Positions 31,862-40,890 of a DNA stretch of 64,000 nucleotides are shown piece after piece. A program made the translations under genes and the position numbers. The notes under the pieces were generated by a model. The model had not been told where the DNA came from. It was given only the letters and a program-made list of their open reading frames with translations, and did no database searches. The first letter of the stretch is position 1. The number at the start of each line of letters is the position of its first letter. Source of the stretch: Pikeienuella piscinae (GTDB lineage Bacteria > Pseudomonadota > Alphaproteobacteria > Rhodobacterales > Rhodobacteraceae); contig NZ_CP049056.1 in the NCBI RefSeq assembly GCF_011044155.1, forward strand, positions 620,001 to 684,000. The letters run 5' to 3'.

Positions 31862-32710
31862 TCAACTCGTCGGAACGATATCTTCCGCAGCATCGGCCAC
31901 GAACTGGTTCATCGACCAGGACGGCCGGTCGCAACCCGCCTCGCCGACGATTTTCGCAGGCACGCCGGCAACAGTCTTGCAGGGCGGCACGTCTTTCAGC
32001 ACGACCGAGCCGGCGGCGACGCGGCTGCATTCGCCGACCCTGATGTTGCCTAGGATCGAAGCCCCGGCGCCGATCAGCACACCGGCGTCGATCTTCGGAT
32101 GCCGGTCTTCTTCCGCCTTGCCGGTGCCGCCGAGAGTCACCGAATGCAGCATCGACACATCGTCACCGACAACCGCAGTCTCTCCGATCACGATGGAATG
32201 CGCGTGGTCAATCATGATGCCCTTGCCGATTTTCGCGGCCGGATGGATATCGACCCCGAAGACCTCGGAGGTCCGCATCTGGAACAAATAGGCGAGATCC
32301 CGCCGACCCTGCCCCCAGAGCCAGTGCGCGACGCGATGGGCCTGGAGCGCGAGGAAACCCTTGAAATAGAGTATCGGCTGAACATAGCGCAAACATGCCG
32401 GGTCGCGCTCCTCGACCGCGACAATGTCGGCGCGGATCGCGGCGCCGATCGAAGGGTCGGAGGCTTCGGCTTCGTTGCAAATCTGTCTGATCAGCATTTG
32501 CGGCATGTCGTCGGTGGAGAGCTTCTGAGCCAGCCGATAGCTTATCGCGGCCTCAAGGCTTCGCGCTTGAAGGACGACGGCGTGCACGAGGCTCGCCATC
32601 AGAGGTTCGGCCGAAACGATCGCCTCCGCCTCCCGCCTCATTCGGCTCCAGACCGGGTCGAGAGTCGACGTGGGTTTATTCTGGCTCTGGGCCTGCCCTT
32701 GAGCGATCAT
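31862..32710 (-). CDS. cysE: Serine O-acetyltransferase
   Basis: A 282-residue enzyme making O-acetylserine from serine and acetyl-CoA, the first step of cysteine synthesis. The N-terminal helical half (DPVWSRMRREAEAIV) is followed by a left-handed beta-helix of hexapeptide repeats from about residue 150 (GKGIMIDHAHSIVIGETAVVG, LHSVTLGGTGK). The active-site region includes the conserved DHAH and the loop KAEEDRHPKI. It converges on pdhC and is divergent from the DksA-like gene. Its closeness to the GTA 3' end is notable but its role is ordinary metabolism. Confidence 0.96.
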   Translation of the reverse strand: MIAQGQAQSQNKPTSTLDPVWSRMRREAEAIVSAEPLMASLVHAVVLQARSLEAAISYRLAQKLSTDDMPQMLIRQICNEAEASDPSIGAAIRADIVAVEERDPACLRYVQPILYFKGFLALQAHRVAHWLWGQGRRDLAYLFQMRTSEVFGVDIHPAAKIGKGIMIDHAHSIVIGETAVVGDDVSMLHSVTLGGTGKAEEDRHPKIDAGVLIGAGASILGNIRVGECSRVAAGSVVLKDVPPCKTVAGVPAKIVGEAGCDRPSWSMNQFVADAAEDIVPTS

Positions 32711-32804
32711 AGCGGCCTCCTCCCGCGCGGCGCGGTGAATGCGCGTGCGAAAACTATCGGGTCGGGGCCATGGGAATTCAACCTTCGGCTAGAGAAAACT
32801 CGTG

Positions 32805-33134
32805 ATGGTGAAGATTGCGGATATGCGAGCGCGACTCATGTCGCAGCTCGGCGAGCTTGAAGAACTGGACCGCGCCGGGCTCGACGAGCGCGCAATCGTG
32901 GTTCTCGATCAGCAGTCCGTGGGAAGAGTCTCGCGAGCCGATCTCCTTCAACGCCAGAAAATGGCGCAGGAGACGCATCGGCGAAGACGGCAGGAGCGGA
33001 TGAGAATCGTCGCCGCTCTGAAGCGCATTGAAAGTGAGGAATATGGCTGGTGCGCCAATTGCGGCGCCGAAATTGCGCCGGGTCGACTTGCGGCCGACCC
33101 GACGGCGCATCTTTGCATTGAATGCGCCAGATGA
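32805..33134 (+). CDS. DksA/TraR C4-type zinc-finger protein
   Basis: A 109-residue small protein of the TraR/DksA family. An N-terminal coiled-coil-like helical part (about 1-80, rich in Arg, Glu and Gln) is followed by a four-cysteine zinc finger, [20 protein letters not shown] then CIEC. DksA-type proteins reach into the RNA polymerase secondary channel. This short form lacks part of the long coiled coil, so it is more like TraR/YbiI. The ATG at 32805 follows AGAGAAAAC; a GTG at 32802 is also possible. It is transcribed toward the GTA 3' end and ends at its own terminator. Confidence 0.88.
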   Translation: MVKIADMRARLMSQLGELEELDRAGLDERAIVVLDQQSVGRVSRADLLQRQKMAQETHRRRRQERMRIVAALKRIESEEYGWCANCGAEIAPGRLAADPTAHLCIECAR

Positions 33135-33135
33135 T

Positions 33136-33159
33136 GCGCCCCGGCCAAGGTCGGGGCGC
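33136..33159 (+). terminator. Intrinsic terminator of the DksA-like gene
   Basis: An 8-bp perfect stem (GCGCCCCG at 33136-33143, CGGGGCGC at 33152-33159) with an 8-base loop is followed by TTCGTTT on the plus strand. It sits directly after the DksA-like stop codon and separates it from the convergent GTA cluster. Confidence 0.7.
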
Positions 33160-33165
33160 TTCGTT

Positions 33166-33396
33166 TCACTCGGCGACGAAGCGGCCGCCCAGGCTTTTCG
33201 GACGATCCTTGGCGTAACCGACATTTAGCGCCAGCGTGTCCAGGATACGATAGACCTTGCCGAGCAACGCGTCGTCGCGCGGCGTCGGCGTCACTGCGGC
33301 GATAGCGGACGCAGCGGCGACGATGGCGAACGCCACGTCAAAAGCCCGTGGCATCAGGATGACGAAACAGTCGGCGACATTTCCGCAAACGGTCAT
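33166..33396 (-). CDS. Small membrane protein at the GTA 3' end
   Basis: A 76-residue protein that I cannot name. It has one hydrophobic segment (about residues 18-36, FDVAFAIVAAASAIAAVTP). After it comes a conserved-looking part TPRDDALLGKVYRILDTLALNVGYAKD, split here between two observed segments, which resembles small membrane proteins found beside lysis genes of alphaproteobacterial phages as I recall them. The start has a strong AAAAGGAG ribosome site, which supports a real gene. It lies 38 bp after the DUF2793 gene. A holin-like or structural role is only a guess. Confidence 0.65.
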   Translation of the reverse strand: MTVCGNVADCFVILMPRAFDVAFAIVAAASAIAAVTPTPRDDALLGKVYRILDTLALNVGYAKDRPKSLGGRFVAE

Positions 33397-33434
33397 GGCA
33401 AGCTCCTTTTCTGGGTGGGTGACGGAAGAAAGGG

Positions 33435-34151
33435 TCAGACTGCGTCCGGGGGCGTCAGCGCCAGATAATGGACGGACATGCGGACGACCCCAGTGGCGAA
33501 TGCGCCGCCATCTGGCTCGACCCTGAGCGGCGTCGGCTCGAAATAGCCGACCGGAGCTCCGGTGACGCCGTTTACCGAAGAATTCTTCTCAAGCCCGATG
33601 AACGAGCCATATCGATCCGTCGAACCCGCGACGCCGAGGCGCCAGCCGCCAAGACCAGCGCCGCCTATCGTCTCGATCACCCGGCCTGTGACGCCAACGA
33701 CGACCGCGCGGTCTGGAATAGTCAGGGCGGTGTCGAAGCCTGTACCGGGTTGAATGGGTTCGTCCCCGACGATCATGCCGGCGCGCATCTGCGCGCCCAT
33801 GCCGACCGGGCCAACTGGGTCCACGACCCAGGCAAGGCCGGAGAAGACCGCCGCTTCACCGCGATCTGCGACCCATACACGCCAACCGGGTTTTGGTTCA
33901 GCGAATTCCCAGCCATCATTGATGCGGAACGCAAGCGCATTCTCCCGTCCGCTCCAGTCTTCAGACGCCGGAGCGGCGACAATATACGCCGCATCAACCG
34001 CAGGGCTTTGCGGCGGCGCCGCCTGATCCGCGCTGATCACCGACGGCGCCGCCAACGCGTCCAGCCTCGCGAGCGCCTCGTTCATCGTTACGTGCTTCTG
34101 CGCCTGACCTGCCGCGAGGAGCGGCAGGGAAAGATTTGGAGTGTCAGACAT
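33435..34151 (-). CDS. DUF2793 protein, GTA tail-fibre-like
   Basis: A 238-residue protein starting with the DUF2793 pattern (NLSLPLLAAGQAQKHVTMNE, then ALARLDALA). DUF2793 occurs in phage and GTA tail fibres and receptor-binding parts; in R. capsulatus the DUF2793 fibre gene is located away from the main cluster. Here it overlaps the stop of g15 by eight bases, so it is part of the same operon. The remaining two thirds are beta-rich and probably form a trimeric fibre or attachment domain. Receptor unknown. Confidence 0.88.
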   Translation of the reverse strand: MSDTPNLSLPLLAAGQAQKHVTMNEALARLDALAAPSVISADQAAPPQSPAVDAAYIVAAPASEDWSGRENALAFRINDGWEFAEPKPGWRVWVADRGEAAVFSGLAWVVDPVGPVGMGAQMRAGMIVGDEPIQPGTGFDTALTIPDRAVVVGVTGRVIETIGGAGLGGWRLGVAGSTDRYGSFIGLEKNSSVNGVTGAPVGYFEPTPLRVEPDGGAFATGVVRMSVHYLALTPPDAV

Positions 34152-37100
34152 CGATGGTCACCTTGCTTTCCGGCCCTGCGCCGAATTGATTGGATAACTG
34201 CGCTACAGCGATCTCCACCGCGCCCGCAACGCCGTCCGTCGCCTGCATCGCGGCGGTCCAGACCCAGCGCGGTGATGCTGTCTCCACTGTCCGGCTGGCG
34301 CCGATGCGAACCAGATAGGCTTCCCGCGCTTCGCCGAGAGGCGGGTCGATCCCATCCCAGCTATCGCCATCGATTCGCGCGCGCCTGACCCATGTCAGTG
34401 TGACGTCACCGCTCGCCGCATCGCGCGACGCCCGCAGATGCGCCGGCGCAAACGGCCGAAGTCGCGTTCCACGGTCGGTCGCGATGAACCCGGAATAGCT
34501 GTCATGCGCGAAGGATTTCCGGCTCGGCCCGATACGCCAATGCCGCTCCACTCCGCGCAACGACGCGGGAGTGTCGATAGGGGTCACAGCACTATCAATA
34601 AGAACAAACGCCGCCCCCGCAGGTGTTGGATCGCCGATGAACGCCTCCGTCCCTGCCTGCCCTCGCAGCAGGCGGGTCAACCGCCAGCGATTGGCGCCGA
34701 CCAGCACGGCACTCTGGAACTGTATGATCTCCCACTCGCCGGCCGGGCTCATCAAGGCGGCCCTGTTGGCCCCGTTAAGAATCGATATATCTGGCTTCGC
34801 GCTGAGTCCCCCACCGTAGAGCGCTACTTCCACTGAGACGCCGCGCGTCCAGAGGTCCGGCGCGGCGGCGGGCAGTTCTGTCACCAGCGTTCCCATCACG
34901 GCGGGCCGCGCAACGCGCGCCACCCGTGCGAAATCCTCGTCCCCATCAGCGACGTAAAGCGACGCCGCGCCGGACCACGGGTCTGCGAACGCCGCTATCA
35001 GCGGACCTGTCTCGCCACCTCCGATAGCGGGCAGATCGAGGAACTCCGACGCAACCGGAGTGGCGGGAAAGACCGGCTGCGGCGGCGTCGGTGGTACATT
35101 TCGCGGTGCGACCGCATAAGCTTTGAGCTCAATCCTAGTGAGCTTGAGCGCACGTGCGCCGGCGTCTTCGATTGAATCGATGCGATAGCGGGCGTCGCCG
35201 GGCACCTCATCCAGCGCAATAATGTCCCCTGGCTCCAGAGCCAGCCGCCGACGCGCGGCGACAACACGGCAGGTTTCTCGTCCAGCCGCCACCTCCGCGA
35301 GTTGCCGATCCGCGATGCTCTGGGCGGAACCACCATCGAGAAGAAGCGGCGCGCTTGATGATTCCTTTCTCGTCGATCGCGAATCAACAGATCGCGCCTC
35401 GATTGCGCCGGTCTCGTAATCGCGTTCGCTGTCGATAAACCTGAAGCTGATCGAAGCAGCGAGTTCACCGTCTGGCGCGCGTGAAAGCGACATGTTTGCG
35501 CCGCCATCCTTCGCCAGGGTGACTTCTTCGCGTCCGAGCGTCGCATCGACCGGTCTGTGTCGATGGCGAAAGCGTAATGTCGGGCCGCTTTCATGCGCGT
35601 CGAACGCGAAGGCCGTCATCAATGACTGTAGAGCGGCGCGCCCGCTGCCGGCATCCTCCAACATGAAACCCTGAACGACGCCGTAGAGCTCCGAGACATC
35701 GAAGTCTTTCAGACCAGCGCGAAGACAGATTTCAGCCACGACATCGGCGAGCGACGCCGCTCCGAGACGGCCCGTGATCCAGTGGCCTAGTCTATGGTTC
35801 GGCCCGTCCGACCACACCGTCAGTCGATTGGGGAAATCCGGCCATGGCCGGGCGTCCCAAGTCCAGATGAACGTCCGGTTCAACTGAATCATCTGACCGC
35901 CATAGACGGGCGAAACAGGATTATTGCCGGGATTGGCCCAGTGAGTTAGCGCTGCCTGAAGGTAACGTCGTTGCATGAAGTCGTCGCGCACGCCGCGCGA
36001 GAAATATGGCAACGCGTTCTCTGATGACTTGGGGTCAACGAAAACATTGGGCTGATTGGCGCCCAGATCCACCGCCGGACATCCGATCTCGGTGAACCAG
36101 ATTGGTTTTGACCGGGGGATCCACGCCGTGGTGGCGCTCGCCCGCACGCCTCCGGGCCGATTGCGATGCGGTTCGGACCACCAGTTCCTGATATCCTTGG
36201 GTCGAAAAACCCAGTCTTCGCCATGGGCTGTATCAACAATCGGCGTCCTAACTTGCGCGTCGCGAGCCGCCTTGTCGGCATAAAACCAGTCGTAGCCCTC
36301 TCCACCCTCAACATTGTCATCGAGATAGGAAAGCGAATAGACTGAATTGGAGGATTCATCCGCATGACCTTCCCGGTAGCGCCAGTCTGCGAGCGGAAGA
36401 TAATTGTCGATACCGACGAAATCGATATTCGAATCCGCCCAAAGTGGATCGAGATGAAAGAAGACATCGCCGGAACCGTCGCCCGGATGGTGACCGAAAT
36501 ACTCAGACCAGTCCGCCGCATAGCCGATCTTCACATGCGGCCCCAAAATCGAGCGTACATCACTTGCCAACGCACAAAGCCGGGCGACCGTTGGATAGGC
36601 GTTCGGACCGCTTCTTATCTGGGTCAAACTGCGCATCTCGGAGCCGATGCAAAAACTCTCGACCCCACCTGCCAGCGCGCACATATGAGCATAGTGAAGG
36701 ATGAAGCGACGGAAAGACCACTCCGCGGGGCCGTGGTACTCGACGGTTTCTCCATCCGCCGTGAAATCACTGACTGCCGCGGCGCCAAAAAATCGGTCAA
36801 CCTGCTCCGTCGCGACCTCTGTTTTATCAGGTGACCCTGCGACACCGGGGGCGCGATTGAGCGTGATCCTGCCTCTCCATGGAAATGGGGGTTGCCCAAC
36901 TTCGCCGCTCCAGGGGTCCGTATTCTGATTGTCCGCTGGAACGTCCATCAGGATGAACGGATAGAACATGACCTCGAGACCGCGCGACTTCATCTCACGG
37001 ATAGATCGGATCACCGAGCCGTCCGCTGGCGTTCCGCCATAGATTGGGCGCCCGGCGTCGTCCGTAGAAACAGTTCTTGCGCCGCCGCGCCCGACCCCGT

Positions 37101-38049
37101 TGACCCTCCAAGTTGAAGGCGACGTGTCCTTGTTACTGGTCTCGACGCATGGGCGGATCTGGCACCGCCCGCAGCGCAGATCGTCGCCAAACCATGAAAC
37201 GATCAACGAGACAGCGCCGCAATTCGGCGCCTCGGCTTCCAGTTGGTCCAGCCCTATCATCAGGTCAGGCCGCTCTGATATCGTATTAACGTTCTCGAAC
37301 TCCGCCCGACCCGGGCTGGTAAGCCGCAGTATCTTTTTCGTCTCCAGAGAAAACTCACCTGAGCCGGGAGACATCGCCACGGCCCGGACAAGTTCGGATA
37401 GCGGCGCCGCCGTATCACCATTGGCCCCGGGAGCAGCGGCAGGCTCGCGCCAGACCTCAAAATTCAATTGAGGGATTCGATTACCGAAGGCAGCGAGCGG
37501 CATTTCTTCGAACACCAGATATGCGAGATCGCGATACGCAGGCGCACCGCCTTCTATCGCGTCGATCAGGGGGTCCGGCAGTTGAGCCGCGCCGCCCTTA
37601 TACAGCCGATACTGGTAGTCGGAGAGTGAAATCTCCGCTCCGTCCGCCCAGACGCGCCCTATCCGCCGGATTCGTCCTTCACAAAGCGCGACTGCGAACG
37701 AAATCGTGTACCTGTATTCACTCGTCCTTCGGCCGCCGCCCTTCCCTCCTTCGGTTGTTTCATCGACATGCTCGGTGAACTGGCTGGCCCAGATCACCTG
37801 GCCGCCCACTCTCATGCGGCCGAAGAGCTGCGGGATAGGGTCGCCCTCGCCTGCGGTCTGAACACGAATGCCTTCCACGCGACCGGTCTCGATCGGCTGT
37901 GAGCCTTGGCCGAGCACTTGGCGGTCGATCAGGGAGCCGGCGACACCGCCTGCTGCGCGGCCGACAGTTGTCGCTCCCAGGCCCAGAAGCGTGCCGCCGG
38001 CCGCAGATCCAATGGACGAGCCAGCGGCGGAAAGAATCATTGTCGCCAT
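34144..38049 (-). CDS. GTA g15: host-specificity / tail-tip 'megatron' protein
   Basis: A 1301-residue baseplate-tip protein, the longest gene here, similar in size to RcGTA g15. The first 110 residues are glycine-rich and hydrophobic (GSAAGGTLLGLGATTVG). A TIM-barrel glycosidase-like domain spans about 330-650, with acidic residues in WFTEIGCPAVD and aromatic-rich loops (WTWDARPWPDFPNR). A phage-tail-type domain follows (about 690-900), then beta-sandwich modules to the end. It probably closes the tail tip, digests or binds the recipient surface and opens to release DNA. Codon use looks more relaxed than in the flanking housekeeping genes. It starts 3 bp after g14. Confidence 0.95.
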   Translation of the reverse strand: MATMILSAAGSSIGSAAGGTLLGLGATTVGRAAGGVAGSLIDRQVLGQGSQPIETGRVEGIRVQTAGEGDPIPQLFGRMRVGGQVIWASQFTEHVDETTEGGKGGGRRTSEYRYTISFAVALCEGRIRRIGRVWADGAEISLSDYQYRLYKGGAAQLPDPLIDAIEGGAPAYRDLAYLVFEEMPLAAFGNRIPQLNFEVWREPAAAPGANGDTAAPLSELVRAVAMSPGSGEFSLETKKILRLTSPGRAEFENVNTISERPDLMIGLDQLEAEAPNCGAVSLIVSWFGDDLRCGRCQIRPCVETSNKDTSPSTWRVNGVGRGGARTVSTDDAGRPIYGGTPADGSVIRSIREMKSRGLEVMFYPFILMDVPADNQNTDPWSGEVGQPPFPWRGRITLNRAPGVAGSPDKTEVATEQVDRFFGAAAVSDFTADGETVEYHGPAEWSFRRFILHYAHMCALAGGVESFCIGSEMRSLTQIRSGPNAYPTVARLCALASDVRSILGPHVKIGYAADWSEYFGHHPGDGSGDVFFHLDPLWADSNIDFVGIDNYLPLADWRYREGHADESSNSVYSLSYLDDNVEGGEGYDWFYADKAARDAQVRTPIVDTAHGEDWVFRPKDIRNWWSEPHRNRPGGVRASATTAWIPRSKPIWFTEIGCPAVDLGANQPNVFVDPKSSENALPYFSRGVRDDFMQRRYLQAALTHWANPGNNPVSPVYGGQMIQLNRTFIWTWDARPWPDFPNRLTVWSDGPNHRLGHWITGRLGAASLADVVAEICLRAGLKDFDVSELYGVVQGFMLEDAGSGRAALQSLMTAFAFDAHESGPTLRFRHRHRPVDATLGREEVTLAKDGGANMSLSRAPDGELAASISFRFIDSERDYETGAIEARSVDSRSTRKESSSAPLLLDGGSAQSIADRQLAEVAAGRETCRVVAARRRLALEPGDIIALDEVPGDARYRIDSIEDAGARALKLTRIELKAYAVAPRNVPPTPPQPVFPATPVASEFLDLPAIGGGETGPLIAAFADPWSGAASLYVADGDEDFARVARVARPAVMGTLVTELPAAAPDLWTRGVSVEVALYGGGLSAKPDISILNGANRAALMSPAGEWEIIQFQSAVLVGANRWRLTRLLRGQAGTEAFIGDPTPAGAAFVLIDSAVTPIDTPASLRGVERHWRIGPSRKSFAHDSYSGFIATDRGTRLRPFAPAHLRASRDAASGDVTLTWVRRARIDGDSWDGIDPPLGEAREAYLVRIGASRTVETASPRWVWTAAMQATDGVAGAVEIAVAQLSNQFGAGPESKVTIDV

Positions 38050-38052
38050 GGG

Positions 38053-38478
38053 TCAACTGCCTTCCGGATATCTAAATGCGGCGACGACACGCCGTCGCCA
38101 GCCGCCAGTGAAAGGAGATTCGATCACGGCGCGGCCGGAATAGGCATGGATGATCGTCGGCGCGTCGGGCGACTCTCCTGCGCGGATTGCGAGATGCTTT
38201 GCCGGCGCGTCCGGCGCCATTCTGAAGAGAAGCACGTTGCCCAACCGCTCGCTGGAACCCGGAGCCAGCCAGGTCGCCGCCGCACGCCAGAGCGCTTCGT
38301 CGCGTGAAACCTCGCACCAGTCGCGGCTATAAGCCGGGGTTTCCTCCGGTTCGGCGCCAAGAAGTTCTCGCCAGACGCCGCGAATGAGACCGAGACAATC
38401 CGCGCCTACCCCCTTGAGGCTCGCTTGGTGACGGTAGGGGGTTCCGATCCATTCTCGCGCAAGCGTGACCACTCGCAT
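38053..38478 (-). CDS. GTA g14: NlpC/P60 family peptidase
   Basis: A 141-residue cysteine peptidase likely to cut peptidoglycan cross-bridges so the tail can cross the recipient periplasm. The catalytic cysteine is in GVGADCLGLIRG (Cys28), and the histidine is probably in KHLAIRAG. The opening REWIGTPYRHQAS is the family hallmark. An upstream ATG at 38532 gives 18 more residues but overlaps g13 deeply; the ATG at 38478 leaves a 16-bp gap and gives the usual N-terminus. It fits RcGTA g14 in size and place. Confidence 0.92.
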   Translation of the reverse strand: MRVVTLAREWIGTPYRHQASLKGVGADCLGLIRGVWRELLGAEPEETPAYSRDWCEVSRDEALWRAAATWLAPGSSERLGNVLLFRMAPDAPAKHLAIRAGESPDAPTIIHAYSGRAVIESPFTGGWRRRVVAAFRYPEGS

Positions 38479-38494
38479 GGAATCTGTCCCCGCC

Positions 38495-39385
38495 TCAGCC
38501 ACGACGCGAGCCCCCTTGATATACACCGCCATCAGCCGGATACGATGTGATCCAGTTGTCGCCGGGGATGTGTGGAAACCCGCGGAAGTTCTTCAAATTC
38601 TGGAATTTGTCGCGGCATGTCGAAGCACGCTTGTCGCAACCAGCTACGACGGAGAACGTATCACCGACCGCCGGCGCGTCGACCGGATCGCGATCCAGCT
38701 CCAACCTGGCGCGCCCACCATCAAAAATGTGGGTCCGCACGCCCATCAACGAGCCAGAGTTTGCGCCGCCAGTCCAGGTCAACGCGCCATCCGCGAACCA
38801 GTTGGTCTCGAACACGCCGAGTCCGTCGGCTTCGAAGCTCCGACGGTCTGCGACGCTAGCGACTGTTCCGCCGCCTGAGAACACAGCCTTGTCCGCATTG
38901 ACGCCACAACGCAGATCGCCGAGTTGCGCATCGCAAACGCGCAGAAAGCGTCGTCCGACCGGCCGGTTCAGCTTTTCCGACAACCCCCGGATCTCTACTT
39001 CAAACGCGAGATCGCCGCGCGTGATCTCACCGATCTCGCCGCGAAAGGTGAGAATACGCGAACTCACGTCGCTCCAGTCCACCAGCCACAGTCGGAATTC
39101 GGCGCCGTCATATCGGCCGCGGCGTATATCGGCTTCGGTGAGCCTCTCCGAACGCAAGGCGCCGGTCGCGGCGGTATTGTCTATGGCCAACCCGAGCGAC
39201 CTTTCGATCGCATTTGCGTCGAACCCGCTCGACGCTTCAAATGTGAGGTCATCGAATGTGAGGTCGCGATCATGGTCGGTGAATCCGAGCGGTTCGCCAT
39301 TCACCGGATCGATCCGCCAGCAGGCGCAGAACGTGCTCGCGCCGTTATCCAGTTTCTCCTGCATCTGCGCCGGTATGGTTCGCAT
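38495..39385 (-). CDS. GTA g13: DUF2163 hub protein, probable Fe-S binder
   Basis: A 296-residue baseplate hub protein. The N-terminal DUF2163 part (about 1-145, FTDHDRDLTFDDLTFEASSG) is followed by a C-terminal part with four cysteines: C151 and C160 in RVCDAQLGDLRCGV, and C250 and C257 in AGCDKRASTCRDKF. These are the family's conserved set, which in the RcGTA hub is reported to hold an iron-sulfur cluster. The FRGFPHIPG ending is also conserved. It begins one base into the g12 stop codon region, so translation is coupled. Confidence 0.94.
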   Translation of the reverse strand: MRTIPAQMQEKLDNGASTFCACWRIDPVNGEPLGFTDHDRDLTFDDLTFEASSGFDANAIERSLGLAIDNTAATGALRSERLTEADIRRGRYDGAEFRLWLVDWSDVSSRILTFRGEIGEITRGDLAFEVEIRGLSEKLNRPVGRRFLRVCDAQLGDLRCGVNADKAVFSGGGTVASVADRRSFEADGLGVFETNWFADGALTWTGGANSGSLMGVRTHIFDGGRARLELDRDPVDAPAVGDTFSVVAGCDKRASTCRDKFQNLKNFRGFPHIPGDNWITSYPADGGVYQGGSRRG

Positions 39386-40017
39386 CAGACCCTCACTTCG
39401 ATGACAGGGATAGAAGGAATTTCGCCGGCTTCGAACGCGGCGAGGTTGATCTCGATGCGGTCCGTATCGAAGCGGACCGGCACATGGAATTCGAACCCCG
39501 CGGTCAGCACCGCTCCGGCTTCCGGCGCGGACGCGAAACTCACCACGCCGCTTTGATGATCGACGGAAAATTTCGAACCCGGCGCCAACTCCCGACCGTC
39601 ACAGCCGACTAGGACGCTGTCTACGCGCGGCTTTGATATCGGGCGCACATATTCTACGCCGCCTGAGGCGTAGATGCGGCTGAGCGGATACTCGCGGGTC
39701 ACACCGTCTCCAACGCCGAGCGGTTGATCGAAATGCGCAGGCGTTTCGGAGGGTGCGCAGGACTTGTAGTCCGCCCAGTCTTTCCAGCGGAAGCCATGCA
39801 ACCTGCCGAGCCGCGCCTCGAAAAACGTTACAACTGCATGAATATCGTCGAGGCTACGCAGTCCCAGTCCCGCATCGTAATGCCGTCTTGCATGCGCCCA
39901 GGTCGCGTTGCGCTCCTCGAACCCGCTCGCCAGCGCGACGATTTCCGTACGCCGCTCGGGCCCGCCGCTCGACCCGAAGGAAAGCGCGGCGGGGAAGACT
40001 ACTTCATGAAAGCTCAT
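39385..40017 (-). CDS. GTA g12: DUF2460 distal tail protein
   Basis: A 210-residue protein of the DUF2460 family forming the distal ring between tail tube and baseplate. The N-terminus FHEVVFPAALSFGSSGGPER and the HARRHYDAGLGLRSLDD region are family markers. The frame continues upstream to 40107, but the ATG at 40017 gives exactly the RcGTA length, follows GAGGGTGAG and lies 7 bp after the tape-measure stop. No odd features. Confidence 0.94.
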   Translation of the reverse strand: MSFHEVVFPAALSFGSSGGPERRTEIVALASGFEERNATWAHARRHYDAGLGLRSLDDIHAVVTFFEARLGRLHGFRWKDWADYKSCAPSETPAHFDQPLGVGDGVTREYPLSRIYASGGVEYVRPISKPRVDSVLVGCDGRELAPGSKFSVDHQSGVVSFASAPEAGAVLTAGFEFHVPVRFDTDRIEINLAAFEAGEIPSIPVIEVRV

Positions 40018-40024
40018 CTCACCC

Positions 40025-40675
40025 TCACATGTTCCGTTCGCCGCGCCGCACAGCCCGGGCGATGCTCGCCGAGATTTGGGACTGGCTTCGTCGGAAGCTC
40101 TCCGCATCCGTCGTGGATATGTTGACAGTGACGTTCGCCACGCTCCTGCCGCCTTCGGCCTTCACGCCGAGGCTGCCGTCAGGTCCGCGCGTCAGGGGCA
40201 TGATCGCCTCCGGGCCCGCTTCCCCCATCAACCCTGCCCCGCCGCGCATCGGAAAGGCCGTGGCGTCTGAGACGACGCCCCCCTTGGCGAAGGCCCGAAC
40301 CCGACCGGAAGAAAACGCGGCGCCCTTAGCAAAGCCTGCGAACAAGCCGGTCACAGCGCCACCGAGCGAATTCTGCACCGGCGTCAATGCGCTGTGCAGC
40401 ACTGACCGGGACATCGAAAGCGCTAGGTTGCGCATGACGTCGCTCAGCTTGTCTCCGCTGAAGATCGCGCTGTCAAAAGCGCGTCTCAGTCCAGACCCGA
40501 ACGAACGCGAGAGCGCACTCGTCTCGCTCTCCATCTTTCGAATCTCGCTCGTCGATGAACGAAGATCGAAAGCAATATCGGCCGTTGCTCCCCGCGCCGT
40601 CACGCGCAGGCGTTGGTAGGCGCGCTCCAGGTTGGAGATCGCCGCCGACTGGCTTTCCGCCTCCCGCTCATCCAT
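40025..40675 (-). CDS. GTA g11: tail tape-measure protein
   Basis: A 216-residue tape-measure protein. In siphophages this protein is usually several hundred to over a thousand residues; the very short form here matches RcGTA g11 (about 219) and predicts the same short tail. N-terminal helices (about 1-75, charged) lead to a glycine- and alanine-rich hydrophobic segment (about 100-150), the AFAKGGVVSDATAFPMRGG and GEAGPEAIMPLTRG phage motifs, and a helical end. It overlaps g10.1 by one base. Confidence 0.94.
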   Translation of the reverse strand: MDEREAESQSAAISNLERAYQRLRVTARGATADIAFDLRSSTSEIRKMESETSALSRSFGSGLRRAFDSAIFSGDKLSDVMRNLALSMSRSVLHSALTPVQNSLGGAVTGLFAGFAKGAAFSSGRVRAFAKGGVVSDATAFPMRGGAGLMGEAGPEAIMPLTRGPDGSLGVKAEGGRSVANVTVNISTTDAESFRRSQSQISASIARAVRRGERNM

Positions 40676-40890
40676 CAGCTCGCCGCCCGGTCAGGGAATT
40701 TCTCGTTGAGCGCCGCAAGGCCGGCGCGATCCAGCGCGCGTGCGTCATTGAATAGACCCAGTCGTCCTTTGGCGGCCGCATCGAACTCACGCGGGGTCAT
40801 CGTCCAGAACTCCCGCGGGCCAAGCCCGAGCGCGCCAAGTCCGAAGCGCATCAACATGTCCCAGTCAAACCGGGTGTCATCTCTCGTCAT
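40675..40890 (-). CDS. GTA g10.1: small tail assembly chaperone-like protein
   Basis: A 71-residue protein in the slot of RcGTA g10.1 (rcc01693 family, tail assembly chaperone type). It carries the typical DWDMLMRFGLGALGLGPREFW and MTPREFDAAAKG segments. It sits between g10 and g11 and overlaps both start and stop by four and one bases. In lambda-like phages the two chaperones before the tape measure come from a frameshift (G/GT); here they are two genes. Confidence 0.9.
   Translation of the reverse strand: MTRDDTRFDWDMLMRFGLGALGLGPREFWTMTPREFDAAAKGRLGLFNDARALDRAGLAALNEKFPDRAAS

Noticed and set aside
39385-40107. Longer start for GTA g12 at 40107
   Set aside because: It would overlap the tape-measure gene by over 80 bp. 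The ATG at 40017 has a better ribosome site and gives the RcGTA length.
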